DNA of 64,000 nt from WTFY01 sp965203725 (lineage in GTDB: Bacteria > Pseudomonadota > Gammaproteobacteria > UBA4575), in the NCBI GenBank assembly GCA_965203725.1, contig CBDBDH010000001.1, forward strand, positions 372,001 through 436,000, read 5' to 3'. Every line of letters begins with the position of its first letter. Within the stretch, counting starts at the first letter, position 1. The notes below the pieces were generated by a model. That model worked only from the letters and a program-made list of their open reading frames with translations. It was not told where the DNA came from and searched no databases. Both the position numbers and the translations under genes were made by a program. Shown piece by piece: positions 45,466 through 52,223 of this stretch.

Positions 45466-46731
45466 CTATCCTGCGGCCGCCTGTCGCTGCTCGACTTTTC
45501 GCTTGAACCATTTCTCGGCTTCTTCGTCCCAGCCGTCAGCGCGCAGGTAGGAGCTTTGACGCGGCTCATTGACCATGTTGGGATCGACTTCCACACCAAT
45601 CCCTTCCAGGAAATTGACCAGCCCGATGCGCTCGATCATTTCGCCGCATCGCTCATGTTCCAGGCCGTTCTCTGCCCAGAAGTCGATGGTCTCCTCGGCC
45701 AGCTCGACCAGTTTTTCGTAATCCTCTTCGGTCTCGAGCTTCATGAACGGCACGACCACCGTGCCCATCAGGTCACCGATCTTGAGGGTACGCTTGCCGC
45801 CGATCAGTACGGTCACCCCGCGATCATCTCCCGGAGACAGGGCTTTCACCATGACGTTCAGGCAATGCATGCAACGGACGCAATCCTGGTTGTTGACCTC
45901 CAGGGTATCGTCGTCTTTCAGGGTAAGGGCCTTGGTGGGACAGCGGGTGATCACATTGTCGATGACATACTGGCGTCCCTTGCGGTGCACAAACTTCTTG
46001 ACCTCTTCCTGGTCCACTTTCATGTCGTCACGCCATGTGCCGATGATGGAAAAGTCCGATCGTTCGATCGAATTCATGCAGTCATTTGGACATCCGGATA
46101 CTTTGAACTTGAATTTGTAGGGCAATGCAGGACGATGGACATCGTCGGTGAAGTTGTTGAGCAGGGTTCGGTGAATTTTCATCTCGTCCGCGTTGGACAT
46201 CTCACACCGCGCGGACCCTACACAGGATTGCCCGGTACGCACGCAGGGGCCCGCACCCCCCAAATCCCATCCGTAATCATTGATCTCGTCAAAAAAGTGC
46301 TGGGTGTTTTCCGTCGTTGCCCCGATAAACATGATGTTGCCGGTCTGCCCGTGAAAGGTCACCAGCCCGGAACCCCATTTCTCCCAGCTGCTTCCAAGCT
46401 GTCGCAACATGTCTGTCGTGTAGTAGTTTCCTGCAGGGGGCTGGACTCGCAGGGTATGGAACTCCTTGGATTCAGGAAACGCCGAGCCGACTTCTGAAAA
46501 GCGGGGAATGATTCCGCTGCCGTATCCAAAAACTGAAACCGTGCCACCCTTCCAATAGCCTTTGCGCGTCTCATAGGAGTGTTCCAGCTGGCCCAGCAAG
46601 GAGTTGGCTACGCCGCGGATCCGTTCATCTTCATGCTTGTCGCGCAGACGCTTGATGCCGGAAACAAAACTTGGCCAAGGACCCGTTTCCAGGTCATCAA
46701 GCATAGGAGTGGGGTGATGCGTATCGGCCAT
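45466..46731 (-). CDS. dsrA: Dissimilatory sulfite reductase alpha subunit, oxidative type
   Basis: Catalytic partner of DsrB. The 421 residues include the siroheme ligand motifs CVGSARCEMS and SGCPNDCMNS and a ferredoxin cluster DCVRCMHCLNV. An AGGAGA Shine-Dalgarno precedes the ATG. It is the first gene of the minus-strand dsr operon, divergent from the TauD-like gene across a 322-bp regulatory space. Confidence 0.98.
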   Translation of the reverse strand: MADTHHPTPMLDDLETGPWPSFVSGIKRLRDKHEDERIRGVANSLLGQLEHSYETRKGYWKGGTVSVFGYGSGIIPRFSEVGSAFPESKEFHTLRVQPPAGNYYTTDMLRQLGSSWEKWGSGLVTFHGQTGNIMFIGATTENTQHFFDEINDYGWDLGGAGPCVRTGQSCVGSARCEMSNADEMKIHRTLLNNFTDDVHRPALPYKFKFKVSGCPNDCMNSIERSDFSIIGTWRDDMKVDQEEVKKFVHRKGRQYVIDNVITRCPTKALTLKDDDTLEVNNQDCVRCMHCLNVMVKALSPGDDRGVTVLIGGKRTLKIGDLMGTVVVPFMKLETEEDYEKLVELAEETIDFWAENGLEHERCGEMIERIGLVNFLEGIGVEVDPNMVNEPRQSSYLRADGWDEEAEKWFKRKVEQRQAAAG

Positions 46732-47053
46732 TATGAAATCTCCTTACGTATTTCTGGTTTCAGATCCGAAACTTCCAACCGGATGCATGGACTTTTCAAG
46801 TGTACAGGAACACGTCACGGCAAAGAAGCCCAAAGGTCTAAACATACATTCATGAGTCTAGAAGCAGGGCCTAGATGACAAAATCCCCTCCATGGGGGGC
46901 GAACCCAAAAGCAGGTTATCCCGATAGAGATAGGATTTATCAGGTCGATCACATTAAGCTAAACCGGAAGTATCCCGGACATGATTGTGGAGGGAAATCC
47001 AAGCACAGACAGCCAACCTTTTCCCCCCGGACCGTTTCTGTGCTTGCCAAACC
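46732..47053. promoter_or_regulatory. Divergent promoter region of dsrA and the TauD-Cas6-RspA cassette
   Basis: This 322-bp space must carry promoters for both directions. It contains an inverted repeat TCTAG-N9-CTAGA (46857-46875) and a near-palindrome CCCCTCCATGGGGGG just after it. Either could be an operator. I could not assign convincing -35/-10 pairs. Confidence 0.45.
46857..46875. repeat. Inverted repeat TCTAG-N9-CTAGA in the dsrA upstream region
   Basis: Perfect 5-bp arms separated by nine bases, about 125 bp before dsrA and 180 bp before the TauD-like gene. CTAG is usually rare in bacterial DNA, which makes the pair noticeable. Function unknown. Confidence 0.35.
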
Positions 47054-47971
47054 ATGCAGCAGTTCTCACTTGAAAACCGAAGCGCGTACCGCCAGTGGCG
47101 GACACGCAAACTGCAGGACTACCCGGCCCGTACCGAACAGCTGATCGTGGACATCCAGAACCCCTACCAGCTGACCCGAGAAGAAAAAAACAGCCTGTTG
47201 CAGTGGTGCGGGAAGGCCAACCTTGCCATCTACAGGCTCCGGCACGGCGAGGTGCAGGACAAGACTGTCGTGACCGCCATCGCCAGGCAGCTGGGCCTGG
47301 TCCGCATGGACGCCAACTTTTGTGCGGACCGGGACCGGGTCTCTTCCATACAGGTCCTGCGTGAAGGATCGGCAAGCTCGTACATACCCTATACGAACAG
47401 GCCCCTGAACTGGCACACCGACGGCTACTACAACCGGGATGCGCAACGCATCCGGGCTTTCCTGATGCACTGCGTGCGCCCTGCCGAAAGCGGCGGTGAA
47501 AACACCTACCTGGACCCCGAAATCCTCTACATCCTGCTGCGCGATCATGACCCGGAGCACATCGAGGCCCTGATGGATCCCGAGGCCATGACCATACCTC
47601 CCAATCCGGAAAACAGCGAACGACCGGAGCTTGAGACGACCGGGCCGGTGTTTGCGATCGACAGGGCCACGCAGACGTTATACATGCGCTACACCGCCCG
47701 CACCCGAAACATCCAGTGGAAAGACAGCCCGGCATGTGCGCGGGCCCGGTCCGCACTGCTGGACCTTCTCAATGACAACCCCTATCGATTCCGTCACCGC
47801 CTGCAAAGTGGAGAGGGTGTGATTTGCAACAATGTGCTGCATAATCGAACCATGTTCACCGATCAACCCCGCTCAGGACGCCTGCTGTACCGGGCCCGCT
47901 TTTATGAACGTGTGTCCAGCCCTAACCCTGCGAACGGCATGGCCCGTACCGACGATGCTGTGGCTGAGTGA
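47054..47971 (+). CDS. TauD/TfdA-like Fe(II)/2-oxoglutarate dioxygenase
   Basis: Non-haem iron dioxygenase of unknown substrate. From the ATG at 47054 it has 305 residues. The facial triad looks intact: NWHTDGYYN supplies His and Asp (about residue 125), and CNNVLHNRTMF supplies the distal His. The RLLYRARFYER arginine would bind 2-oxoglutarate. A longer frame upstream from 46985 adds unrelated residues. It is the first gene of the plus-strand cassette divergent from dsrA. Substrate might be a sulfonate or a protein/RNA group; nothing in the sequence decides. Confidence 0.85.
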   Translation: MQQFSLENRSAYRQWRTRKLQDYPARTEQLIVDIQNPYQLTREEKNSLLQWCGKANLAIYRLRHGEVQDKTVVTAIARQLGLVRMDANFCADRDRVSSIQVLREGSASSYIPYTNRPLNWHTDGYYNRDAQRIRAFLMHCVRPAESGGENTYLDPEILYILLRDHDPEHIEALMDPEAMTIPPNPENSERPELETTGPVFAIDRATQTLYMRYTARTRNIQWKDSPACARARSALLDLLNDNPYRFRHRLQSGEGVICNNVLHNRTMFTDQPRSGRLLYRARFYERVSSPNPANGMARTDDAVAE

Positions 47972-47978
47972 GGTCCTC

Positions 47979-48155
47979 ATGCAGCACCATGAGCTGCGCT
48001 CGTTTGAAGAACTCAAGGAAAAGATCGGCGAGCAGGCCCGGACAGAAGAACTTTTCTTCCGCATGGATGTGCGTCCACCGTTTCACGATACCCCCGAAAA
48101 CTGGGAGGACATCCTGGAATCGGTGTTCACCGCTGCCAAGAAAGCCCCTGACTAG
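47979..48155 (+). CDS. Small conserved-looking protein, 58 aa, unknown
   Basis: Starts at an ATG 7 bp after the dioxygenase stop and ends 7 bp before the Cas6-like gene. The 58 residues are acidic and mostly helical, with LRSFEELKEKIGEQ, FFRMDVRPPFHDTPENWEDI and AAKKAPD. No family recognised. The tight spacing on both sides supports a real gene and a functional link to its neighbours. Confidence 0.7.
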   Translation: MQHHELRSFEELKEKIGEQARTEELFFRMDVRPPFHDTPENWEDILESVFTAAKKAPD

Positions 48156-48162
48156 GCCTGCA

Positions 48163-48852
48163 ATGTACTGGCAGGACCGAGAGGACAAGAGCGGGCAATA
48201 CGTCGTACCGGACGACGTCGTCGATCTGTCATTCAAGGTACAGTGCAAGCAGTTGCCGCTGGACCACGCCCATGACCTTTCCCGGGCCATTCAGGCAGAA
48301 CTGACCTGGTTCGCAGAAGAGCCCCGGGCCGGAATCCACCTGATCCATGGGGCCGAGTCGGGGAACGGCTGGATCCGGCCACAGGAACCGGATGCCTTGC
48401 TGAGTCTGTCCCGTCGCACGCGCTTCATGCTGAGGCTGCCGAAACACCGTATCGAAGAGGCCAAGCAGCTTGCGGGAAGAAGGATCATGGTCGGCGAGCA
48501 TGAACTGGTCCTGAGCCAGCCCCACGAGAAGCTGCTTTCCTCGCAGACCACGATCTTTGCGCGTTACGTCGTCACCGATCATCTCACCGATGAGGAGGCC
48601 TTCCTGGAACAGGCGGATCAGCTGCTGAAGAAACAGGGTATACGCGCCCGGAAAATGATGAGCGGGCGGGCCCATGTGCTGCGCATGCCGGGTGACAATC
48701 TTGCCACGCGCAGCCTGATGATCGGCAGTCTCGAAAAAGAGGAGTCCATTCAGCTGCAGCAGCAGGGCCTGGGCGCAGGACGCAAGCTGGGCTGTGGCCT
48801 GTTCCTACCTCATAAGGGTATTGACGCCGTCCGCCAATCGCAGGAAAAATAA
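48163..48852 (+). CDS. Cas6/Cmx6-like RNA endonuclease-fold protein, CRISPR-independent
   Basis: Resembles the Cas6 family annotated as type I-MYXAN Cas6/Cmx6, which cuts CRISPR RNA repeats. From the ATG at 48163 it has 229 residues. Landmarks: YVVPDDVVDLSF, LPLDHAHDLSRA (His35/His37 candidates), LIHGAESGNGW, LRLPKHRIEEA, RARKMMSGRAH, TRSLMIGSLEKEESI and the C-terminal glycine-rich loop GLGAGRKLGCGLFLPHKGI (202-220) typical of the RAMP fold. No CRISPR array or other cas gene lies in the window. It is in one cassette with a dioxygenase and a DsrC paralogue next to dsrA. Confidence 0.82.
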   Translation: MYWQDREDKSGQYVVPDDVVDLSFKVQCKQLPLDHAHDLSRAIQAELTWFAEEPRAGIHLIHGAESGNGWIRPQEPDALLSLSRRTRFMLRLPKHRIEEAKQLAGRRIMVGEHELVLSQPHEKLLSSQTTIFARYVVTDHLTDEEAFLEQADQLLKKQGIRARKMMSGRAHVLRMPGDNLATRSLMIGSLEKEESIQLQQQGLGAGRKLGCGLFLPHKGIDAVRQSQEK

Positions 48853-48917
48853 CGCTACTATTGAGTTAACTGCTTATCAAAAAGGCAAGCAAGAATTGTC
48901 AGGTGAGGAGTGAAGTT

Positions 48918-49259
48918 ATGGCAATTAACATTGATGGTAAGGAAATCGAAACGACGGACTCCGGTTTTCTGGCGGACATTGGAGACTGGAGCGAAGCGGT
49001 TGCAGAAGCCATCGCCCAGCAGGAAAGCCTTGAGCTGACCGAAAGACACTGGGATGTCATCAATTATCTCAGGGATGAGTTCATCAACAACAGCGGGAAC
49101 CTGCCCAATACCCGGAACATGGTCAAAACCATGGCCAAAAAATGGGGGGACAAGAAAGTGAATGCAAAGACCCTGTACGACCTGTTTCCCGGAAACCCTA
49201 GCAAGCAGGCAGGTCGCATCGGCGGACTGCCCGAAAGTCGGCGCAAGGGCGGTTACTGA
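48918..49259 (+). CDS. DsrC-family protein without C-terminal cysteines (RspA-like)
   Basis: DsrC fold, 113 residues from an ATG preceded by GAGGAG. The body matches DsrC (DGKEIETTDSGFLADIGDWSE; RHWDVINYLRDEF; TLYDLFPGNPSKQAG). The C-terminal arm reads KQAGRIGGLPESRRKGGY, so both functional cysteines are replaced. This matches the group named RspA (regulatory sulfur-related protein), in which a regulatory role is proposed. It lies 65 bp after the Cas6-like gene. Confidence 0.9.
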   Translation: MAINIDGKEIETTDSGFLADIGDWSEAVAEAIAQQESLELTERHWDVINYLRDEFINNSGNLPNTRNMVKTMAKKWGDKKVNAKTLYDLFPGNPSKQAGRIGGLPESRRKGGY

Positions 49260-49270
49260 TTTAGGTCCGC

Positions 49271-49298
49271 GGGTGCAGCATGCGCCACCCCTGCACCC
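49271..49298 (+). terminator. Hairpin after the RspA-like gene
   Basis: GGGTGCAG and CTGCACCC make a perfect 8-bp stem with a 12-base loop, 12 bp after the stop. The following CTTATT is a weak T-tract, so partial termination or mRNA 3' protection is likely before the 67-aa gene. Confidence 0.5.
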
Positions 49299-49373
49299 CT
49301 TATTGAATACAGACAGCGGGCCGTCGGGCCACTAGCGTATGGCAGGCTGGCTTAAACAGAGTGAGGATTTAAC

Positions 49374-49577
49374 GTGAGTTCCAAACAGGAAAAGATCCAG
49401 AAGCTTCTCGAGATGCAAAGGAAGTTCATCGAATTCGAGCAAACCGGGAAGTTGACGGCAGAAAGCTACTGGCTGCCAGGGAAAGGCTCAGAACTGGAAG
49501 GTTTCAAAGATGAGTATACGAAGGTTGCCATGAAAGTGGTTGACGATGCTCACGAGGAAGTAGGCTCCAAACCCTAG
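49374..49577 (+). CDS. Small acidic/helical protein, 67 aa, unknown
   Basis: Starts at a GTG preceded by GAGG. The 67 residues are highly charged and helical: KQEKIQKLLEMQRKFIEFEQ, then a TAESYWLPGKGSELEGF turn and VAMKVVDDAHEE. No known domain and no cysteine. It follows the RspA-like gene by 114 bp, on the same strand, and could belong to the same cassette. Its real coding status is supported by codon structure and Shine-Dalgarno, but not by any recognised homologue. Confidence 0.65.
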   Translation: MSSKQEKIQKLLEMQRKFIEFEQTGKLTAESYWLPGKGSELEGFKDEYTKVAMKVVDDAHEEVGSKP

Positions 49578-49710
49578 GCTGGCATTTCAGACCCTCTTTC
49601 CTGTACCCGCCCCGGGCTGCAGGGTGACCGGCCTGCTCGGGCACCGCGACCCGGCTCCCCTTTGATCACACCATCGGAACCGCCGACCGGGTCCCACGGG
49701 ATTCACGGCT

Positions 49711-50379
49711 TCAGGTCCCGCTCCACATGCGCACCAGGTTGAGGTACACGTTGTCGATGCGCTGGCTATCCTCGCTATCCGGGTATTTCCGCAGCATTTT
49801 CTCACGTGTCTTGCCCAGCTGGTAGAGCAGGTCCCGCTGTTCGTAGCTCCTGACCAGGCTCTGCACCCAGGTCACGGCCACCAGCCGTTCGCCGCCTGTG
49901 ACGGGAGTCACCTGATGGCGCGTCGAGGCGGGATACAACACGGCGTCCCCTGCCGGGTACTTGATGGCCTGGCGACCGAAGGGCGTACCGATCACCAGCT
50001 CCCCGCCTTCATATTCCTCCGGTGAATTCAAAAATACGGTGACGGCAATATCCGAGCGATAGCGGTTGTCTTCCCCCATCACGGGATCATCCATGTGTTC
50101 CCCGTACGCCATGCCCTGGCCGTATCGCACGTAAAAGGGAACGGCAACGCGGTACGGAAGGGCTGCAATCTTGTACTCGGGATGGCGCACCAGGTTGCCC
50201 ATGACAATGCGGTTCAACTCGGAAACCGTCTTTTCGCTGCAGGCCTCTTCGTTGTTTTTCACCTGCCGGGCGGAAGGCCCGGCCGAAAGCCTGCCGTCCT
50301 GGAATTCGGCATCGGCAAGTAATTCGCGTACCCGGTGAAGCTCCTGGCCGCCGAGAACGTGTTTGACTTGTGTCACCAT
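49711..50379 (-). CDS. PKHD-type Fe(II)/2-oxoglutarate hydroxylase, PiuC/YbiX-like
   Basis: Prolyl-4-hydroxylase-superfamily protein. The 222 residues have the family length and the triad: GEHMDDPVMG (His and Asp, about residues 95-97), YPASTRHQVTPV (distal His), and GERLVAVTWVQS (Arg for 2-oxoglutarate). In other bacteria the gene is next to TonB receptors and iron-controlled; here it stands alone, convergent with the 67-aa gene and with its promoter beside the tnpB element. Confidence 0.92.
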   Translation of the reverse strand: MVTQVKHVLGGQELHRVRELLADAEFQDGRLSAGPSARQVKNNEEACSEKTVSELNRIVMGNLVRHPEYKIAALPYRVAVPFYVRYGQGMAYGEHMDDPVMGEDNRYRSDIAVTVFLNSPEEYEGGELVIGTPFGRQAIKYPAGDAVLYPASTRHQVTPVTGGERLVAVTWVQSLVRSYEQRDLLYQLGKTREKMLRKYPDSEDSQRIDNVYLNLVRMWSGT

Positions 50380-50454
50380 TGTTTGAATACTCGAACCCGG
50401 TTACATTGGCATGCAGTGAATCTGCGAAGCCCCTCGATGATACTGAAGGGAATT

Positions 50455-50468
50455 ATGTAGCAAAATCC
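50455..50468. repeat. Left inverted repeat of the tnpB element
   Basis: Fourteen bases identical to the inverse of 51673-51686. The first three bases ATG also match the start codon of the gene on the far side, so the true boundary may lie up to three bases inside. Confidence 0.8.
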
Positions 50469-50470
50469 GC

Positions 50471-51688
50471 ATGAAGACACACCGCACCATCCGTTACCGC
50501 CTGCACCCCGGCTCGGCAGCCAAGGCCAAGAAGCTACATGGCACTGCCGAGGCCTGCCGGTTCACATCGAACCACTTCGTCGGCAAGCTCAGGGACGACT
50601 ACAAATGGTGCGGGCGATGCGACCCGCGCTGGTACAGCCTCAACAAGCTGTTTGCCCTCTGGCGCAAGCACCAGGAGAAGTGGCTGCAGGACTACTCTTG
50701 CGCCATCGTGCGTCTAACATTAAAACAGATCGAAACCACTTACAAAAACTTCTATGCGGGAAAGGGTGGACTGCCTCGCTTCAAGCCTCAGTACGACCAC
50801 GTACCCTCGTTCCCTCTGGGTACGGGAATGTTCAAGTTACATGGAGATTACCTGCACATCCAGCGCATCGGCCAGGTCAAGCTCAGGGGTCACAATCCCT
50901 ATCCCGATGCCAGACCTGTATCCGGCACGGTCAAGCACGAAGCCCGAGGCTGGTATGCCTACATCGTGTACGAAGTCGAGATCACGGCTCTGCCCTCATC
51001 CATCAAGGCTGTGGGCGTCGACCGCAACGTCGGCCAGGTGGCCCGCTCCGATGGTATCGTGCACTACACGCCGGATCTGGAGAGGCTGGAGGCCAGGAAA
51101 CGAAGGTATCAGCGCATGATGGCCAGGCGCCAGCGCGGCAGCCGCAAGCAGGGGGTCAAGCCCAGCAACCGCTATCTCAGGGCAAAGAACCTTCATGCCC
51201 GAACGCAACAGAAGATCGTGCAGGCGCGCACCGACTGGTGTCACCAGGTCTCGAGGGAAATTGCAGACGACTATACTCTTATCTACCTCGAAGACCTGGA
51301 TACGAAAAGTATGACGGCCTCGGCCAAGGGTACGAAAGAGCATCCCGGCCAGCATGTGAAACAGAAAGCCGGACTGAACCGGGCGATTCTCAACTCGGGA
51401 TGGTACAAGCTGGAGCAGTGTCTTGGTTATAAATCCAGTGTGGTGAAGGTTGCCCCGCAGTACACCAGCCAGACCTGCCATGCGTGCGGACACATCGACA
51501 AAAAGAACAGAAAGACCCGGGCCTGGCATGCGTGTGTGGCCTGCGGGTATCGGGATCATGCGGATGTAAACGCTGCATTGAACATACTGGCCTTCGGGAA
51601 TGGGGCCACTGGACGTGGAGGTGGCAGCATCAGCTGGCCTGGGAAGCGTCAAACGGGTAGTGAACCTCCTGTGGATTTTGCTACATGA
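50471..51688 (+). CDS. tnpB: TnpB RNA-guided nuclease of an IS200/IS605-type element
   Basis: Transposon-encoded RuvC nuclease, ancestor of Cas12. The 405 residues have an OrfB HTH N-terminus, RuvC-I VGVDRNVG (Asp184), RuvC-II LIYLEDLDTKSM (Glu274), a zinc finger with Cys336, Cys339, Cys355 and Cys358, and RuvC-III HADVNAALN (Asp365). All catalytic acids are intact. It is shorter than some relatives but complete. Its stop codon overlaps the right inverted repeat, and a guide (omega/reRNA) usually overlaps this 3' end. Confidence 0.93.
   Translation: MKTHRTIRYRLHPGSAAKAKKLHGTAEACRFTSNHFVGKLRDDYKWCGRCDPRWYSLNKLFALWRKHQEKWLQDYSCAIVRLTLKQIETTYKNFYAGKGGLPRFKPQYDHVPSFPLGTGMFKLHGDYLHIQRIGQVKLRGHNPYPDARPVSGTVKHEARGWYAYIVYEVEITALPSSIKAVGVDRNVGQVARSDGIVHYTPDLERLEARKRRYQRMMARRQRGSRKQGVKPSNRYLRAKNLHARTQQKIVQARTDWCHQVSREIADDYTLIYLEDLDTKSMTASAKGTKEHPGQHVKQKAGLNRAILNSGWYKLEQCLGYKSSVVKVAPQYTSQTCHACGHIDKKNRKTRAWHACVACGYRDHADVNAALNILAFGNGATGRGGGSISWPGKRQTGSEPPVDFAT
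51673..51686. repeat. Right inverted repeat of the tnpB element
   Basis: Overlaps the last codons and stop of tnpB. Its final AT is the start of the ATG at 51685 of the following gene. Confidence 0.8.
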
Positions 51689-52020
51689 TCTCTTTTTCCA
51701 TACTGAAAGTCACAATCGATGAGAAAACCTTTTCCCTGCGAGTCGAGCATGAAATGATGCAGGACGCCCAAGATATATTCCAGAAAATGGATTCGGACAT
51801 GGACCGGGGCTGGCAGATGAGCCGCACCTGGGTGGATTGTCCCGACGACCTGCAACGCTGCCAGATTGCTGCAGATAAAATGCTGACCGCGATACAGCAG
51901 GAGAGAACGGCAACCGTAGGGCTGATGGCGGCCTACATCGTTAACAGGATGCCCGGGATTCAGGCCCTGGACATTGACACTTCGGGCGACATGACCTTGA
52001 CTGAGCTGGTCATGAGCTGA
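51685..52020 (+). CDS. Small EF-hand-like protein upstream of dsrL, unknown
   Basis: The 111-residue frame starts at the ATG shared with the right end of the tnpB element. The N-terminus reads ISFSILKVTIDEKTFSLRV; the middle is acidic and helical (MQDAQDIFQKMDSDMDRG). Residues 96-107 (DIDTSGDMTLTE) fit an EF-hand loop with Asp1, Asp3, Ser5, Gly6 and Glu12. No other family recognised. Its own Shine-Dalgarno (GAAGGG) now lies on the far side of the insertion, so translation may be reduced. dsrL follows after 203 bp. Confidence 0.72.
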   Translation: MISFSILKVTIDEKTFSLRVEHEMMQDAQDIFQKMDSDMDRGWQMSRTWVDCPDDLQRCQIAADKMLTAIQQERTATVGLMAAYIVNRMPGIQALDIDTSGDMTLTELVMS

Positions 52021-52135
52021 GCTGAAACCGGCTGGATGTGCCTGTACATCAGGAGGCAAGGCATATCGAATGTTATGTAGCCCGGGATGGGCAGGAATAG
52101 TGCTAAAGTTATATTCTCGTGCCCGGAAATTTCCT

Positions 52136-52141
52136 TATAAT
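52136..52141 (+). promoter_or_regulatory. Perfect -10 TATAAT upstream of dsrL
   Basis: TATAAT lies 82 bp before the dsrL ATG. No convincing -35 hexamer stands 16-18 bp upstream, so activator help is possible. It implies transcription of dsrL separate from the dsrA operon. Confidence 0.4.
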
Positions 52142-52223
52142 CGGGAATTCTTATTATGCCTAATCGATTCAAATCGACCCGAATCACTGGGGTTGAGACG
52201 CCTGTTTTGGGAGGAAGTGGATA

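Larger units (their letters stand above)
50455..51686 (+). mobile_element. tnpB-only element with 14-bp terminal inverted repeats
   Basis: About 1.23 kb bounded by ATGTAGCAAAATCC (50455-50468) and its exact inverse GGATTTTGCTACAT (51673-51686). It contains only a tnpB gene and no tnpA (Y1 transposase or serine recombinase), so it is a nonautonomous IS605/IS607-class unit. Joining the outer flanks rebuilds GAAGGGAATTATGATCTC, a Shine-Dalgarno and start codon of the downstream gene, so the element entered exactly at that ATG. Confidence 0.8.

Noticed and set aside
46732..49600. Search for a CRISPR array near the Cas6-like gene
   Set aside because: No regularly spaced direct repeats were seen in this interval or elsewhere in the window, and no other cas gene was recognised.
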